From the NCBI GenBank assembly GCA_020845635.1, contig JADLFI010000004.1, positions 62,001-126,000 on the forward strand: a stretch of DNA of 64,000 bases, written 5' to 3'. The notes under the pieces were generated by a model. That model searched no databases. It saw only the letters and a program-made list of their open reading frames with translations, and was not told the origin of the DNA. Origin of the DNA: Bacteroidia bacterium (GTDB lineage: Bacteria; Bacteroidota; Bacteroidia; UBA4408). Below, in pieces: positions 55,699 to 64,000 of this stretch (the first letter of the stretch is position 1; each line of letters starts with the position of its first letter). A program made the translations under genes and the position numbers.

Positions 55699-58668
55699 TT
55701 ATTTTTTTACTTCAACCATTTCGTATCCTTCAATGATATCATCAATTTGAATATCACTAAAGTTATCAATATTTAATCCGCATTCGTAACCGGTACTTAC
55801 CTCTTTAACATCGTCTTTGAATCTCTTTAAAGAGCCTAACTCTCCGGTATGAATAACAATACCGTTTCTAATTACTCGTACTTTGGTATTTCTATTAATT
55901 TTCCCATCAAGAACCATACATCCGGCAATAGTACCAACTTTTGAAATCTTATACACTCCACGAACCTGAAGATTGCACACTACTTTTTCTTCAAAGGTTG
56001 GGGCAAGCATACCTTCCATAGCACTCTTCAATTCATTGATGGCATCATAGATAATAGAGTAAAATCTCATATCTATTTGCTCCTGCTCGGCTAGTTTACG
56101 CGCGTTAATGGACGGTCTAACCTGGAATCCTACAATAATTGCATTTGAAGCAGAGGCTAATAATACATCTGATTCTGTAACTTGTCCTACTGATTTATGG
56201 ATAACTTTGACTTGAATCTTATCGGTAGATAATTTAAGTAATGAATCGGTTAAAGCTTCTATCGAACCATCCACATCACCTTTAATAATAATATTCAGTT
56301 CTTTAAAATCACCTATTGCCAATCGTCTTCCAATTTCATCAAGAGTAATATGCTTTTGGGTTCTATATCCTTGTTCGCGCTGTAATTGCAAACGTTTAGC
56401 AGCTATTTCTCGTGCCTCACGCTCATCGTTCATAACTTTAAATTTATCACCGGCTTGTGGAGCACCTGATAGGCCTAATAACAATGCAGGTGTTGAAGGA
56501 TCGGCTTGTTTAATGTTTGCACCACGTTCGTTGTTTAATGCTTTTACTCTTCCGCTAAAACAACCGGCCAAAACTATATCACCAACCTTTAAGGTGCCTT
56601 TTTCCACTAAAATGGTTGAAACGTATCCTCTCCCTTTATCTAACGAAGATTCAATAACAGTTCCTGAGGCATTTCTATGAGGATTGGCTTTTAGTTCCAA
56701 TAAATCAGCCTCCAAACATACTTTCTCTAAGAGAACATCAATATTGATTCCTTTTTTTGCAGATATTTCTTGGCATTGCACTTTCCCTCCCCATTCTTCT
56801 ACTAGAACGTTAATACCTGCTAATTCTTCTCTAATTTTATCAGGGTTTGCGTTTGGCTTATCAATTTTATTGATAGCTATAATTATAGGAACTCCCGCGG
56901 CTTGCGCATGATTAATGGCTTCTTTGGTTTGAGGCATTACATTATCATCGGCAGCTACAACAATTATTACTATATCGGTAACTTGGGCTCCACGTGCACG
57001 CATGGCAGTAAATGCCTCATGACCCGGTGTATCTAGGAAAGTTATTTTTCTGTTATTCTCCAATTTAACACTGTATGCACCAATATGTTGGGTAATTCCT
57101 CCGGCCTCACCGGCAATAACGTTTGCCTTTCTGATATAGTCAAGCAATGAGGTTTTACCATGGTCAACATGCCCCATTACGGTAACAATAGGTGCTCGAG
57201 GCATTAAATCTTCAGGCTTGTCTTCCTCATCTGCCGTATTTACGGTGGCTTCGGCTGATACAAATTCTAATTTATAACCGTATTCTTCAGCAACAATATT
57301 AATAATTTCGGCACTTAATCGTTGATTTATTGAAACGAACAAACCTAAGCTCATACAAGTACTGATGATGTTGTTTACCGGTACATTCATCATACTGGCC
57401 AACTCGCTTGCAGAAACAAATTCTGTTACTTTTAGTGTTTTCTTTTCAGATTCTAATGCCTCTAAATTTTCTTGATGCTGTTGGTTGATTATATCTCTTT
57501 TCTGCCTTCTATATTTCGAAGCGGTAGATTTTCCGGAACTGCTTAATCGGGCCAGCGTTTCTTTAACTTGTTGATCTATTTCCTCCTGAGTTAACTCAGT
57601 TTTTACAACATGATGATGCTGGTTCTTTTTATGGGCACCTGCTTTCTTGTCTTTAAGTTGTGTAGATTTATGAGTTTGTGATTGAGGAGTACCGATACTC
57701 TCAGAAGGTGTAAAGTTAGTAGGGTCAACGGCTCCTTTTGTAATTCTTTTTCTTTTTTTCTTAGCGTTCTTATCAAAATTAGTACTAGAGGCTACCGGTT
57801 TCTTCTTGTCTTCCTTTACCGGAAGCTCAATTTTTCCTAAAATGGTAGGACCTCCGAGTTTTTCATATTGTGTTACATGAACAGAATCAGTATTTGGAGT
57901 GTCTTTTGGAGATTCCTTTTCAACAGATTCACTTTCTATTATGCTGTTGGCAGGTTCTTCAATTTCATGAATTTCATCGGTTGTTATTTTAATTTCTGAT
58001 TCTACTTTTGAAATTTTAGCCACCTCTTCTTCCGGGTCATCAATCTGGGTTTTTTTACCTGGGCTTTCTTTTTTAGAAGTGCTCTTTTTTTCTTTTTTCT
58101 GTTTAGCCTCTTCTTTTTTCTCAGATGATGTCTTTTTTGCAGGCTTTGTTTTTTGGTTAAGTGAATCAAGGTCAACCTTACCCACAATTTTGGGATTATG
58201 AAGTTCTTCTGTTTTAACCTTTACGATTTCGATATCAGATTCAGATTGCTCCTTAGGCTTAATAGATTCTTCGTTACTAACCTCAGTTTTTGATTCAATA
58301 TTCTTATTAGTGGATGTTTCAGCATCACTTTTCTTTTCTCGGGTTGAGCTTAAAGCAGTGTCTTTTATAAGAATTTCAGGTTGTACATTAGTTTCCTGAT
58401 GAGAACTTGAAACACTTTTTTCTTCAGCTACCTGAGTTTCCTTTTTTTGTTTTCCACTTAAACTAAGTGCAATTGACTCTTCTTTATACGATTTATCACG
58501 CGCAAACTCTTTTTCAAGAATCTCAACTATTTCCCTGCTAAGCTTGGTGTTGGGGTTGTTTTCTATCTGAATGCCTTTTTTTTCGGCTTCTTCAATGATA
58601 GTTCCAATTCCAACGTTCAGCTCACGAGCCAGTTTACTTAATCTTATCAAATCTGTGTTTCCCGACAT
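55699..58668 (-). CDS. infB: Translation initiation factor IF-2
   Basis: IF-2 is the GTPase that places initiator tRNA on the 30S subunit and promotes subunit joining. The 989-residue product has an N-terminal IF2_N domain (about 5-55) and a long Lys/Glu/Ser-rich variable region (about 60-390). A second IF2_N-like domain lies at about 405-465, and the G domain at about 490-660 ([31 protein letters not shown]). Domains II, III and IV run to the C terminus ([14 protein letters not shown] near the end). The G motifs are complete. It is the last gene of the rimP-nusA-infB operon, 120 bp after nusA. Confidence 0.97.
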   Translation of the reverse strand: MSGNTDLIRLSKLARELNVGIGTIIEEAEKKGIQIENNPNTKLSREIVEILEKEFARDKSYKEESIALSLSGKQKKETQVAEEKSVSSSHQETNVQPEILIKDTALSSTREKKSDAETSTNKNIESKTEVSNEESIKPKEQSESDIEIVKVKTEELHNPKIVGKVDLDSLNQKTKPAKKTSSEKKEEAKQKKEKKSTSKKESPGKKTQIDDPEEEVAKISKVESEIKITTDEIHEIEEPANSIIESESVEKESPKDTPNTDSVHVTQYEKLGGPTILGKIELPVKEDKKKPVASSTNFDKNAKKKRKRITKGAVDPTNFTPSESIGTPQSQTHKSTQLKDKKAGAHKKNQHHHVVKTELTQEEIDQQVKETLARLSSSGKSTASKYRRQKRDIINQQHQENLEALESEKKTLKVTEFVSASELASMMNVPVNNIISTCMSLGLFVSINQRLSAEIINIVAEEYGYKLEFVSAEATVNTADEEDKPEDLMPRAPIVTVMGHVDHGKTSLLDYIRKANVIAGEAGGITQHIGAYSVKLENNRKITFLDTPGHEAFTAMRARGAQVTDIVIIVVAADDNVMPQTKEAINHAQAAGVPIIIAINKIDKPNANPDKIREELAGINVLVEEWGGKVQCQEISAKKGINIDVLLEKVCLEADLLELKANPHRNASGTVIESSLDKGRGYVSTILVEKGTLKVGDIVLAGCFSGRVKALNNERGANIKQADPSTPALLLGLSGAPQAGDKFKVMNDEREAREIAAKRLQLQREQGYRTQKHITLDEIGRRLAIGDFKELNIIIKGDVDGSIEALTDSLLKLSTDKIQVKVIHKSVGQVTESDVLLASASNAIIVGFQVRPSINARKLAEQEQIDMRFYSIIYDAINELKSAMEGMLAPTFEEKVVCNLQVRGVYKISKVGTIAGCMVLDGKINRNTKVRVIRNGIVIHTGELGSLKRFKDDVKEVSTGYECGLNIDNFSDIQIDDIIEGYEMVEVKK

Positions 58669-58788
58669 GCTATTATTTATTCTACTTTTATTTTTAATAT
58701 TTTATATTTCTCTAATTACAATAAGACAAGTATTATTGAATATATTTTTAAAGTGATAAATTAGAGCAAAATACATTAAATTTTTAAA

Positions 58789-60039
58789 TTATTCAAATTC
58801 TGCTTTTAAAATATTTTTTACATCTCTAATTGTTTCTTCTTCAAGGTCTGTTCTTTTTACAAGTTCATCTAAGCTAAGTTCAAGTACAGATTTTGCGGTA
58901 TCGCAACCGATAGCTTTAAGTTCATCAATAATCCATTGTTCAATTTCATCTGAGAATTCATCTAAGTTTACGTCTTCTTGGTCTATGTCAGAGTCACGAT
59001 ATACATCAATTTCATAGCCAGTAAGTTTGCCGGCAAGTTTTATGTTATATCCGCCTTTTCCTATGGCTAATGAAACCTGGTCGGGTCTTAAAAATACTTC
59101 GGCTCGTTTATTTTCTTCATCTAATTTAATACTTGTAATTTTAGCAGGGCTTAAAGCTCGTGTTATATAAAGTTGTATATTATTTGTGAAATTTATAACA
59201 TCAATATTTTCGTTACGTAATTCACGAACTATACCATGTATTCTGGAGCCTTTCATTCCAACACATGCGCCAACCGGGTCAATTCTTTCATCATAGCTTT
59301 CAACTGCAACTTTTGAGCGCTCTCCCGGTTCTCTTACAATTTTCTTTATGGTTATTAAACCATCAAATACCTCGGGTACTTCTAATTCAAATAAACGCTC
59401 TAAGAACACCGGGGAGGTTCTGGAAAGAATAATTGAAGGGGTTCCGTTTTTCATTTCTACTTTTTCTACTACTGCTTTTACCATATCTCCCTTTTTATAA
59501 AAATCAGAAGGGATTTGCTCGTTTTTAGGGAGTACTAATTCATTTCCTTCATCATCTAATATCAATATTTCTCTTTTCCATACCTGATATACTTCTCCGG
59601 TAATAATTTCTCCTACTTTTTCTTTATATTTTCTATAAATACCATCTTTTTCAAGCTCCATAATTCGCGATGATAAATTTTGGCGAAGGGCTAATACTAA
59701 CCTTCTTCCAAAATCATTCAAATTTACAGGTTCTGTTATTTCCTCACCTAATTCAAAGTCTTTATCTATTTTATGTGCTTCGGATAAACTTATATGTTGA
59801 TTTTCATTATAATCAAAACTATCTTCGGCAAATTCATCATCAACAATTATTCTATTTCTCCACAACTCTAGGTCGCCTTTATCAATATTAATAATAATAT
59901 CAAAGTTTTCGTCTGAGCCGTATCGTTTAATAATCATAGTGCGGAATATTTCTTCCAAAATATTCATCATGGTAGGCCTGTCAATGTTTTTGAATTCTTT
60001 AAACTCTGAGAATGAGTCAATTAAATTAATCTTATTCAT
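58789..60039 (-). CDS. nusA: Transcription termination/antitermination factor NusA
   Basis: NusA binds RNA polymerase and affects pausing, termination and antitermination. The 416-residue product has the N-terminal RNAP-binding domain (about 1-130), an S1 domain (about 135-205, GEVYQVWKREILILDDEGNELVLP), two KH domains (about 235-345: VGACVGMKGSRIHGIVREL, SLAIGKGGYNIKLAGKLTGYEIDVY) and a C-terminal helix-hairpin-helix segment (about 365-416). The acidic repeat domains of E. coli NusA are absent, as is usual outside gamma-proteobacteria. It starts five bases after rimP. Confidence 0.96.
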   Translation of the reverse strand: MNKINLIDSFSEFKEFKNIDRPTMMNILEEIFRTMIIKRYGSDENFDIIINIDKGDLELWRNRIIVDDEFAEDSFDYNENQHISLSEAHKIDKDFELGEEITEPVNLNDFGRRLVLALRQNLSSRIMELEKDGIYRKYKEKVGEIITGEVYQVWKREILILDDEGNELVLPKNEQIPSDFYKKGDMVKAVVEKVEMKNGTPSIILSRTSPVFLERLFELEVPEVFDGLITIKKIVREPGERSKVAVESYDERIDPVGACVGMKGSRIHGIVRELRNENIDVINFTNNIQLYITRALSPAKITSIKLDEENKRAEVFLRPDQVSLAIGKGGYNIKLAGKLTGYEIDVYRDSDIDQEDVNLDEFSDEIEQWIIDELKAIGCDTAKSVLELSLDELVKRTDLEEETIRDVKNILKAEFE

Positions 60040-60044
60040 TATTT

Positions 60045-60494
60045 TTATTTAAAAGATATTATTACTCTTATTTCTTTAATTTCATTTATGTCAATACAAA
60101 CTGATTTTTCTTTGGGTTCTTTTTTTGATTTCTGATCTAAATTAAGTTCAATGATGTTTTCGTTTAATGTAGCCAAAATACCGGTATAAATTTTACCCTC
60201 TTTTGTAACGGATTTTACTTTTCGACCTATATTTTTTTTATACTGCTGATAAACTTTAAATGGCGAATCAGCACCAGGTGATGAAACAGATAACTCATAA
60301 TCTTCTTTTTCTCTATCTAATTTACTTTCCAAGAACCTGTTTAATGATGCACAATCGCTTATTTTTAATCCGCCAATCCGGTCAATTAAAACCAAAATTC
60401 TATTTCCGGGTTTTACCGCAACATCTACTATAAATACATCAGGGTCTTTAGGCCATAATTCAAATAATTCTTTTATTTTATGAACATCAATCAT
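60045..60494 (-). CDS. rimP: Ribosome maturation factor RimP
   Basis: RimP is needed for 30S subunit assembly. The product is 149 residues from the ATG at 60494. The frame extends to a TTG at 60503, but this lies directly on the T run of a terminator-like hairpin, so the ATG is preferred. The N-terminal domain (VFIVDVAVKPGNRILVLIDR.GGLKISDCASLNRFLESKL, DYELSVSSPGADSPFKVYQQYKKNIGRKVK) is typical. The C-terminal Sm-like barrel ends VIISFK. It heads the operon with nusA five bases downstream. Confidence 0.93.
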   Translation of the reverse strand: MIDVHKIKELFELWPKDPDVFIVDVAVKPGNRILVLIDRIGGLKISDCASLNRFLESKLDREKEDYELSVSSPGADSPFKVYQQYKKNIGRKVKSVTKEGKIYTGILATLNENIIELNLDQKSKKEPKEKSVCIDINEIKEIRVIISFK

Positions 60495-60504
60495 ATCATT
60501 CAAT

Positions 60505-60531
60505 AAAAAAGGGCCTCAAAAATTGGCCCTT
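60505..60531 (-). terminator. Terminator-like hairpin in the leader of rimP
   Basis: On the minus strand AAGGGCC (60525-60531), a nine-base loop AATTTTTGA, then GGCCCTT (60509-60515) followed by four more T (60505-60508). It is a 7-bp GC-rich stem with a T run of six counting the stem end. It lies 10 bases before the ATG at 60494 and downstream of a -7 box, so it could attenuate the operon. Confidence 0.6.
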
Positions 60532-60557
60532 CAAATCCGTAACTTTTATAAAACCCA

Positions 60558-60565
60558 CAAATGTA
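60558..60565 (-). promoter_or_regulatory. -7 promoter box of the rimP operon
   Basis: TACATTTG on the minus strand is an exact -7 box. The predicted transcript start is near 60553, giving a leader of about 58 bases that contains little besides the hairpin at 60505-60531. No clear -33 element. Confidence 0.5.
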
Positions 60566-60704
60566 ATAATTTTTTTTTGAAGAATTTTGGAGGTTGAAAA
60601 ATAAATAATAAAAATTTAACTTTTATTTCGTAAATTCAAATATTATTTATATCTTGCACCCTATAAAATACCAAATAAGGTAGATAAACACTAAATTTAG
60701 TTTT

Positions 60705-61034
60705 ATGACAATTCTTCAAAAACAAAGCATTAGAACTGTAAAATGGACTATTTTAACGGTTCTATTTGGTTTAATTAACCTTAGCCAAAAAGTTTTTGCG
60801 CAGGCTGAAGATCAAGCCGCTGTAGATACTACAGTGAACAAAACCACCCAAAAGGTATTTCAAGAAATTGGTAGGAATCTTGGGTCAAAAGATTCGTTAA
60901 CCAGCATAATCATGATAATTATTGTCTTGATTGTGGTAGCGATAGCGGTATATTTAAGTTTTAGAAGCCCAAGCGGAGAAACCAAACGTAAAAAAGTTCT
61001 TGAAAGACAACGTAAAAGAGGTCATCAAGGATAA
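60705..61034 (+). CDS. Small membrane protein of unknown function
   Basis: The 109-residue product has an N-terminal hydrophobic signal or anchor (about 14-31, ending KVFAQAED). A short acidic/Thr-rich segment follows, then a strong membrane helix (about 66-86, IIMIIIVLIVVAIAVYLSF) and a basic cytosolic tail (TKRKKVLERQRKRGHQG). The family is not recognised. It is divergent from rimP and its promoter is unclear. It may be a periplasm-exposed, two-helix or signal-peptide-cleaved membrane protein. Confidence 0.65.
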   Translation: MTILQKQSIRTVKWTILTVLFGLINLSQKVFAQAEDQAAVDTTVNKTTQKVFQEIGRNLGSKDSLTSIIMIIIVLIVVAIAVYLSFRSPSGETKRKKVLERQRKRGHQG

Positions 61035-61050
61035 TAAATTATCATTTTAC

Positions 61051-61440
61051 TTAATTACAACCACACTCTTCCGATTCTAGTATTTGTTGTAGCACAGCAA
61101 ATTCTTCACATAAACTACACTCTAAAATTTTTGTCTTCCCTATTGGTTTACTTAAGGTAATATAATAGCGGGGGCAAGGTTTTTCTCTTACCTCACTCTT
61201 ACTTAAATCAATTTCGGCTTTGGCCCATTCTTTTCTGAGTAGGGCTGTATCTGTTTCATTGCAGTTTAGTTGGCATAATGCTTTATTGCTTATTTGCAAC
61301 GGAAACCGTGTTAGTTTCTCTTTTATAACTTCTTTGGGTGTTTTATAAATGTTTCTTTCTTTAAGTACATAAAAGTACATAATTACAGAACCTATTACAA
61401 CACCTATTAAAAACAAGCGTAAACGTCTGGAAAATGTCAT
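61051..61440 (-). CDS. Membrane-anchored Cys-rich protein, possibly DUF4258-related
   Basis: The 129-residue product has an N-terminal membrane anchor (FLIGVVIGSVIMYFYVL). It is followed by a soluble domain with seven Cys in short motifs (LCQLNC, CPRYY, CSLCEEF, CGCN). The middle segment (ALLRKEWAKAEIDLSKSEVREKPCPRYY) resembles DUF4258-like domains of Bacteroidota, a weak match. The Cys pattern suggests a bound metal or disulfides. It starts 16 bp after the ald stop and is probably co-transcribed with ald. Confidence 0.6.
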   Translation of the reverse strand: MTFSRRLRLFLIGVVIGSVIMYFYVLKERNIYKTPKEVIKEKLTRFPLQISNKALCQLNCNETDTALLRKEWAKAEIDLSKSEVREKPCPRYYITLSKPIGKTKILECSLCEEFAVLQQILESEECGCN

Positions 61441-61456
61441 AAATATAATATTCGGT

Positions 61457-62680
61457 TTATTTAAAAGCAGCCATTAATAAATCTAAATCCTTATATGGCA
61501 ATTTGAATGTTTCGCCCAAAAATTTATTGGTAAGAATGCCATTGTATATGTAAACCCCGTTTCGAACTCCGTAATTATTTCGTAGCAAATTCTCTATTCC
61601 TCCTTCTTCTCCAATATTTACAAGTATGGGAGTTAAAACGTTGCTTAGTGCATAACTTGCAGTTCTGGATACTCTTGACGGAATGTTGGGTACACAATAA
61701 TGAATTACACCATGTGAACGGAAAACAGGATTGGTGTGATTAGTAACACGTGAGGTTTCAAAACACCCGCCTTGATCAATACTAATATCAATTATTACTG
61801 AGCCGTATTTCATTTCGCTTACCATGGCCTCGGTTACAATACATGGTGTAGGCCCGTTTGATGCTCTTATGGCACCAATGGCTACATCGGCAGTTTTTAG
61901 CTCTTTAGCCAATATATTGGGATGCAATACAGAAGTAAATACTCGGGTGCCTAAATCGCTCTGTAAACGTCTAAGCCTATAAACTGAGCTGTCAAATATT
62001 TTTACTGTGGCACCCAATCCTAATGCAGCGCGTGTAGCAAATTCACCAACGGTACCTGCTCCTATTATCACTACTTCGGTGGGTGGAGTTCCGGTAATTC
62101 CGCCAAACATACTTCCGTTTCCGTTATTAATATTACTTAAATATTCGGCAGCAATCAAAATAGAGGTATTACCTGCAATCTCGCTCATAGAACGAACAAT
62201 GGGAAAAATCCCGTCTTCGTCTTTAATGTAATTAAAGGCAATGGTGGTCAGCTTCTTATCCATAAGCTGTTTAATATAATTATTACCTTGTACGGTTAGT
62301 TGCAATGCTGAAAATAATGTTTGTTTTCTTTGCATCATGGCTATTTCCTCTTCCGAAGGGGGGGCAACTTTTAAAATAATGTCTGCCTCATATACTTCTT
62401 TGGCACTATAAACAATTTTTGCTCCTGCTTCGCTATAGTCTCTGTCATCAAAGTTAGCGGCCTTACCTGAATCTGATTCCAATACAATTCTATGCCCATT
62501 ATTAACCAATAATGCTACCGACTCGGGAACTAAACAAACTCTATTTTCCTGAAAATATGTTTCCTTAGGAATACCTATAAAAAGAGAACCTTTTTTGTGC
62601 GAAACCTCCAGTGTTTCCTCCTGAGGCATTAGTCCGCCTTGCTTTTGCAGAGATAATAGTACGTCTTTTGATGTTTTCAT
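61457..62680 (-). CDS. ald: Alanine dehydrogenase
   Basis: The enzyme interconverts alanine and pyruvate with NAD. The 407-residue product has an N-terminal AlaDh/PNT domain (about 35-170: GIPKET....RVCLVPESV, EADIILKVAPPSEEEI) and a Rossmann NAD domain (about 205-300: VVIIGAGTVGEFATRAALGLGATVKIFD). The C-terminal region has SRTASYALSNVL. The N-terminal extension before GIPKE is about 35 residues longer than in B. subtilis Ald. A proton-translocating transhydrogenase alpha subunit is the other member of the fold, but the C terminus lacks its extra helices. Confidence 0.9.
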   Translation of the reverse strand: MKTSKDVLLSLQKQGGLMPQEETLEVSHKKGSLFIGIPKETYFQENRVCLVPESVALLVNNGHRIVLESDSGKAANFDDRDYSEAGAKIVYSAKEVYEADIILKVAPPSEEEIAMMQRKQTLFSALQLTVQGNNYIKQLMDKKLTTIAFNYIKDEDGIFPIVRSMSEIAGNTSILIAAEYLSNINNGNGSMFGGITGTPPTEVVIIGAGTVGEFATRAALGLGATVKIFDSSVYRLRRLQSDLGTRVFTSVLHPNILAKELKTADVAIGAIRASNGPTPCIVTEAMVSEMKYGSVIIDISIDQGGCFETSRVTNHTNPVFRSHGVIHYCVPNIPSRVSRTASYALSNVLTPILVNIGEEGGIENLLRNNYGVRNGVYIYNGILTNKFLGETFKLPYKDLDLLMAAFK

Positions 62681-62706
62681 GGTTAGGTATTGGGTGTAGT
62701 TTTGTA

Positions 62707-62714
62707 CAAAGTTA
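62707..62714 (-). promoter_or_regulatory. -7 promoter box of ald
   Basis: TAACTTTG on the minus strand is an exact -7 box, 26 bases before the ATG at 62680. Confidence 0.5.
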
Positions 62715-62745
62715 ATTTTTTTATATTCGAATTAAAAGTTAAATA

Positions 62746-63168
62746 TTAAAACAATTCTATTGAATACTGGCGGTGGCCGGATAAGTAGGTAATGTTTATT
62801 AATACATGTTGGTTAGGAACCAAATCAGATATTTTCTCGGCCCACTCTATAAAGCATAAATTTCCTGAGGCAAAATATTCTTCAACACCTATATCTAAAG
62901 CTTCTTCAATGGAGTTTATACGATAAAAGTCAAAATGGTAAATTGTTTTATTCCTATTGGTTTTATACTCATTCACCAAACTAAAAGTAGGACTGCTAAC
63001 TTTATCTATGACACCTAGTTTTTTACACAATTCAACTATCAATGTAGTTTTGCCGCTTCCCATAGAGCCATTAAACAATACTATGTTACTATGAGAAAGA
63101 AAAGGAATAATACTATCGGCAATATCACTTATTTTTTCAATGGGTACATGTCCTAGTTCTTTTTTCAT
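62746..63168 (-). CDS. tsaE: tRNA N6-threonylcarbamoyladenosine biosynthesis ATPase TsaE
   Basis: TsaE is the ATPase that works with TsaB and TsaD to make threonylcarbamoyladenosine at position 37 of tRNAs reading ANN codons. The 140-residue product has the P-loop GSMGSGKTT at 34-42, the SSPTFSLVNEY segment near 79, the HFDFYRI motif near 94 and the FIEWAEKI motif near 126. The length is normal. The neighbours (ald and corA) are unrelated. Confidence 0.95.
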   Translation of the reverse strand: MKKELGHVPIEKISDIADSIIPFLSHSNIVLFNGSMGSGKTTLIVELCKKLGVIDKVSSPTFSLVNEYKTNRNKTIYHFDFYRINSIEEALDIGVEEYFASGNLCFIEWAEKISDLVPNQHVLINITYLSGHRQYSIELF

Positions 63169-63261
63169 TTCTCAAAGATGATAATTATTGTTGAAAATTT
63201 AAAAATGAATAGTTCAAATAATTAACTTTACTGCATGAAGTTTTATTAAGCAGCTTTGTTT

Positions 63262-64000
63262 ATGGCTAAAAGCAAAAAACTCTCTTTTGTAAATAAGCAA
63301 CGAAGTAAGAAGTCATTTTTACCTCCCGGAACAATTGAACCTTCTTCTGACAAACAGCAGGAACAAGCTGTTATTACATGCATAAGATACAATCAAGATT
63401 TTTATGAAGAGAAAATATATCACCAGTTATCGGACATTGAATTTGATAGCCCTGAGCAAACTATTCTTTGGATTCATATTGGTGGAATAAACAACACCCC
63501 AATAATTGAAAGAATAGGTAATGCCTACAATATTCACCCATTAACTTTAGAGGATATTACCAATACCGACCAAAGACCTAAGTTTGAAGATTATGAAAGC
63601 TATATTGTAGCAGTTATGAAAATGCTTAGCTATGATACGGAGTTGCATGGTGAGCAATTGTTTATTATTTTAAAAAATAATATTGTTATATCCTTTTTAG
63701 AGAGTAATGATAGCGATACTCTTACCTTTGTCCGCAAAAGGATTAAAGAAGGACAAGGACGCTTTAGAAAATTGGGAGCAGATTACTTATGTTATGCTAT
63801 AGTTGATAATGTAGTGGACAATTATTTTAATATTCTGGAAAAAATTGGCGACAAGATTGAGTTAATAGATAGCCAGATTATTATTAAACCCATGCCTGAT
63901 ACCCTACTACAGTTACATAGTTTGAAGCGCGAAATGATACATTTGCGAAAGTTAGTATGGCCTATGCGTGATATGGTAAATAGTTTGGAAAGGAGTGATA
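63262..64000 (+). CDS. corA: CorA family magnesium/cobalt transporter (3' end outside window)
   Basis: The frame is open to the right edge; 246 codons are visible. The start is ATG at 63262, with an in-frame stop 15 bases upstream. The soluble N-terminal CorA domain is recognisable: TILWIHIGGI, HPLTLEDITNTDQRPKFEDYESYIVAVMKML (about 90-120), IVISFLES, and the helical FRKLGADYLCYAIVDNVVDNYF and LHSLKREMIHLRKLVWPMRDM. The pore helices and the GMN motif lie beyond the edge, so the membrane part cannot be checked. CorA forms a pentameric inner-membrane channel for Mg2+ or Co2+. Confidence 0.92.
   Translation, partial: MAKSKKLSFVNKQRSKKSFLPPGTIEPSSDKQQEQAVITCIRYNQDFYEEKIYHQLSDIEFDSPEQTILWIHIGGINNTPIIERIGNAYNIHPLTLEDITNTDQRPKFEDYESYIVAVMKMLSYDTELHGEQLFIILKNNIVISFLESNDSDTLTFVRKRIKEGQGRFRKLGADYLCYAIVDNVVDNYFNILEKIGDKIELIDSQIIIKPMPDTLLQLHSLKREMIHLRKLVWPMRDMVNSLERSD

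Noticed and set aside
1-64000. CRISPR array, prophage, insertion sequence or tRNA gene
   Set aside because: No regularly spaced direct repeats, no integrase or transposase, and the only T-arm-like sequence found (33809-33823) belongs to the tmRNA.

Overview
The window is AT-rich chromosomal DNA (roughly one third G+C by eye) from a member of the Bacteroidota. Several lines support this. There are many type IX secretion system (T9SS) features: a PorP/SprF-family protein, a PorE-like OmpA protein, a PorG-like barrel, and giant surface proteins ending in gliding-motility/T9SS sorting domains. Families largely confined to the phylum occur (DUF2851, DUF4286, DUF6089). The tmRNA tag ends in NYALAA after an initial Gly. 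Many genes are preceded by the Bacteroidota -7 box TAnnTTTG, some with a TTTG/TTG -33 element. The order cannot be fixed from the sequence. No insertion sequence, prophage, CRISPR array or tRNA gene was seen.

Layout. (1) 1-18019, plus strand, is a surface and secretion region. It starts with the 3' part of a giant adhesin (13 cadherin-like repeats, four PKD-like repeats, type B sorting domain), followed by a PorP/SprF protein and a PorE-like OmpA protein. Next come an EamA permease, a 1675-residue lamin-tail-domain protein, an 894-residue secreted protein with a type B sorting domain, and a small barrel. (2) 18024-21509, minus strand: DUF2851, PspC, queA and a predicted barrel in one run. (3) 21663-30594: orphan envelope genes mixed with housekeeping genes (NlpC/P60, PyrR-like, rimM, rpsP, pdhB, PlsC-type acyltransferase, two lipoproteins, a large membrane protein). 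(4) 30750-33830: ribF, a leucine-rich-repeat protein, fbp and the tmRNA gene ssrA, which no protein search would show. (5) 33856-37573, minus strand: small membrane protein, PstS-like lipoprotein, TPR protein and PorG-like barrel in one tight operon. (6) 37851-45936, minus strand: a 2569-residue T9SS cargo translationally coupled to a small secreted protein. (7) 46212-51086: a GT-C type glycosyltransferase, an S4-domain protein, a secreted SGNH/PKD protein and a secreted C1 peptidase. (8) 51325-55647: serS, then TPR, DUF4286 and rsmA. (9) 55699-60503, minus strand: rimP-nusA-infB behind a terminator-like leader hairpin. (10) 60705-64000: small membrane proteins, ald, tsaE and the 5' part of corA.

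How the genes work together. The surface genes form at least two cargo-plus-outer-membrane-protein sets. In the first, the giant adhesin would leave by the T9SS with the adjacent PorP/SprF protein as its partner, and the PorE-like OmpA protein would anchor the machinery to peptidoglycan. The translation genes (rimP, nusA, infB, rimM, rpsP, serS, rsmA, queA, tsaE, ssrA) are spread over several operons. The least understood parts are the unassigned envelope proteins, the PstS-TPR-PorG operon, and the leader of the rimP operon.
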